A stretch of 64,000 bases of DNA from Paenibacillus_E sp964253085. GTDB taxonomy: Bacteria > Bacillota > Bacilli > Paenibacillales > NBRC-103111. The stretch lies in NCBI RefSeq assembly GCF_964253085.1, contig NZ_CAXUQH020000001.1:2852001-2916000 (forward strand), read 5' to 3'. Under the pieces are notes generated by a model that saw nothing but the letters and a program-made list of their open reading frames with translations, was not told the DNA's origin and ran no database searches. The position numbers and the translations under genes are program-made. Shown piece after piece: positions 62,727-64,000 of this stretch (the stretch's first letter is position 1; each line of letters begins with the position of its first letter).

Positions 62727-64000
62727 TTGAGTAGTTTGAATCCAATGTTGCTGACTGAGAAGAAGTTGGAGAGACGGATTACGGAATTGGAGAAATACCG
62801 GTACAAGAATCATAGGCAGATTCCTAGGTTTGATTTTTGGGTGGATGTGGAAGCTGTTATTGGCAGCATGCCGGCATCTGATACCGAATGGGGTTCAATA
62901 GCCTTGGGCAACCGATGGAAAGGCAGAGATGTTACCGCATGGATGAGAGCTGAAGTGACGATACCTAACGAGTGGGCTGGTCAGAAGGTCCTGGGGTTAT
63001 TCGATTTTGGAAAAACAGGCGAGGGGCATAACTCAGGGTTTGAATCATTGTTGTATGTGAATGGGAGGCCTTTCCAAGGTGTAGGCAGCAATCACATGGA
63101 AGTATTTATGCCGGAAGAGCTGGTTGGGCAGAAGCTGGAGCTGCTTTTCAAAATTTGGTCGGGATTAAACGGCAATACGGGTATTCGCAGTGATCTGGAG
63201 CACGAAATTAAACATTCCTCATTGGCTGTACTCGATATCGATGCGGATGACTTGTACTACACGTCGCTAGCAGTTTGGCATACTCTTCAGGTTTTAGACA
63301 GCAATGGTTACGAATACGGACGACTTATGCAAGCACTGGATAGGGCATTCCTTCTGATCGATTGGCGTGACCCGGGCAGTCCTGATTTCTACAGCAGCAT
63401 TGGTAAGGCTAACCGTAAGCTGCATGAGGATTTACAGGAAATACCTAAAACAAATGAAGTAACTGTTCGGTGTATTGGGCACACACATATTGATGTAGCT
63501 TGGTTATGGAGATTGAAGCATACAAGAGAGAAAGCGGCCCGTTCTTTTTCGACGGTACTGCGCTTTATGGAACAATTTCCGGAATATTTTTTTCTGCAAA
63601 CCCAACCTCAGTTATATGATTATTTAGAGAAAGACTATCCGGAGATTTTCGGGCAAATCGAACAGCGAGTTCAGGAAGGACGTTGGGAAGCCGGCGGGGC
63701 CATGTGGTTAGAATCGGATTGTAATATTCCTTCAGGCGAATCATTGGTTCGACAGCTCGTCTACGGTCAAAGATATTATGAGCAGAAGTTTGGTGCCCGC
63801 TGTGAATATTTATGGCTTCCCGATGTATTTGGATACAGCTGGGCCTTGCCTCAAATACTCAAAAAAGCTGGCTTACGCTATTTTATGACAACGAAGATCA
63901 GCTGGAACGTATACAATCGATTCCCTCACGATACGTTCCATTGGTCTGGCATAGATGGTACAGAGATCCTCACGCATTTTATTACGACACCCGACCCGTA
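62727..64000 (+). CDS. Alpha-mannosidase, GH38, cut by window end
   Basis: The visible 424 codons start with TTG at 62727, with GGGAGGA 6 bases upstream, and run off the window. The N-terminal domain (about residues 1-240) precedes the GH38 barrel, which is recognised by HTHIDVAWLWRLKHTREK (zinc-binding His and Asp) and WLPDVFGYSWALPQIL (nucleophile Asp, zinc ligand). It lacks a signal peptide, so it is likely cytoplasmic and trims alpha-mannosides. The direct coupling to the DHDPS-family gene suggests they form another small catabolic operon, distinct in substrate from the xylan cluster. Confidence 0.9.
   Translation, partial: MSSLNPMLLTEKKLERRITELEKYRYKNHRQIPRFDFWVDVEAVIGSMPASDTEWGSIALGNRWKGRDVTAWMRAEVTIPNEWAGQKVLGLFDFGKTGEGHNSGFESLLYVNGRPFQGVGSNHMEVFMPEELVGQKLELLFKIWSGLNGNTGIRSDLEHEIKHSSLAVLDIDADDLYYTSLAVWHTLQVLDSNGYEYGRLMQALDRAFLLIDWRDPGSPDFYSSIGKANRKLHEDLQEIPKTNEVTVRCIGHTHIDVAWLWRLKHTREKAARSFSTVLRFMEQFPEYFFLQTQPQLYDYLEKDYPEIFGQIEQRVQEGRWEAGGAMWLESDCNIPSGESLVRQLVYGQRYYEQKFGARCEYLWLPDVFGYSWALPQILKKAGLRYFMTTKISWNVYNRFPHDTFHWSGIDGTEILTHFITTPDP

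Noticed and set aside
1..64000. CRISPR arrays, insertion sequences, tRNA/rRNA genes and phage genes
   Set aside because: No regularly spaced repeats, transposase or integrase reading frames or RNA gene signatures were seen on either strand.

Overview
The window looks like one continuous plant-polysaccharide (xylan/arabinoxylan-centred) utilisation region from a low-to-moderate GC Gram-positive of the Paenibacillus type. The signs are AGGAGG-type ribosome sites, lipoprotein binding proteins, several YesM/YesN-like two-component systems, importers that lack their own ATPase, S-layer-homology (SLH) anchored surface proteins and CcpA-type cre sites. I see no rRNA, tRNA, CRISPR array, phage or transposon. 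|| 1-13.5 kb: a YesM/YesN-like pair on the minus strand (the regulator is cut by the window edge) is divergent from an ABC importer (two permeases and a lipoprotein), a GH2 glycosidase broken by a one-base frameshift, and a 1.5-kb-residue secreted glycoside hydrolase. || 13.5-18.8 kb: a Gfo/Idh/MocA oxidoreductase with a divergent AraC regulator; a second AraC regulator whose 3' end abuts the remnant of a discoidin/CBM32 gene; and a tandem GH43 protein whose first catalytic domain seems to have lost its general acid. || 18.8-30.2 kb: an apparent operon of sensor kinase, response regulator, importer, cytoplasmic GH51 arabinofuranosidase and membrane-anchored GH43, with a candidate direct-repeat operator and a cre site in front of the importer. 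|| 30.4-36.5 kb: a cohesin-SLH surface anchor followed by a long secreted protein with a dockerin and about seven Ig-like (Big_5) repeats. || 36.6-49.3 kb: a galactofuranose-type sugar importer (YtfQRT-YjfF order) with a divergent kinase-regulator-binding protein operon and a downstream chemoreceptor-binding protein pair, so three binding proteins are shared between sensing, import and chemotaxis. || 49.5-61.4 kb: two more cohesin-SLH anchors, each followed by a giant dockerin-bearing enzyme (GH43-CBM6, and a GH30-GH43 fusion). Both enzymes also carry their own cohesin-like module. || 61.7-64 kb: a DHDPS-family aldolase and the start of a GH38 alpha-mannosidase, cut by the window end. || Working model: the secreted GH30/GH43 enzymes are held on the cell surface through cohesin-dockerin contacts to SLH anchors and may chain to each other. 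Released xylo- and arabino-oligosaccharides are imported by three ABC systems, finished inside by GH51, GH43 and GH2 enzymes, and the genes are controlled by three two-component systems plus carbon catabolite repression. The cohesin/dockerin/SLH cluster, a compact cellulosome-like arrangement, is the most unusual part.
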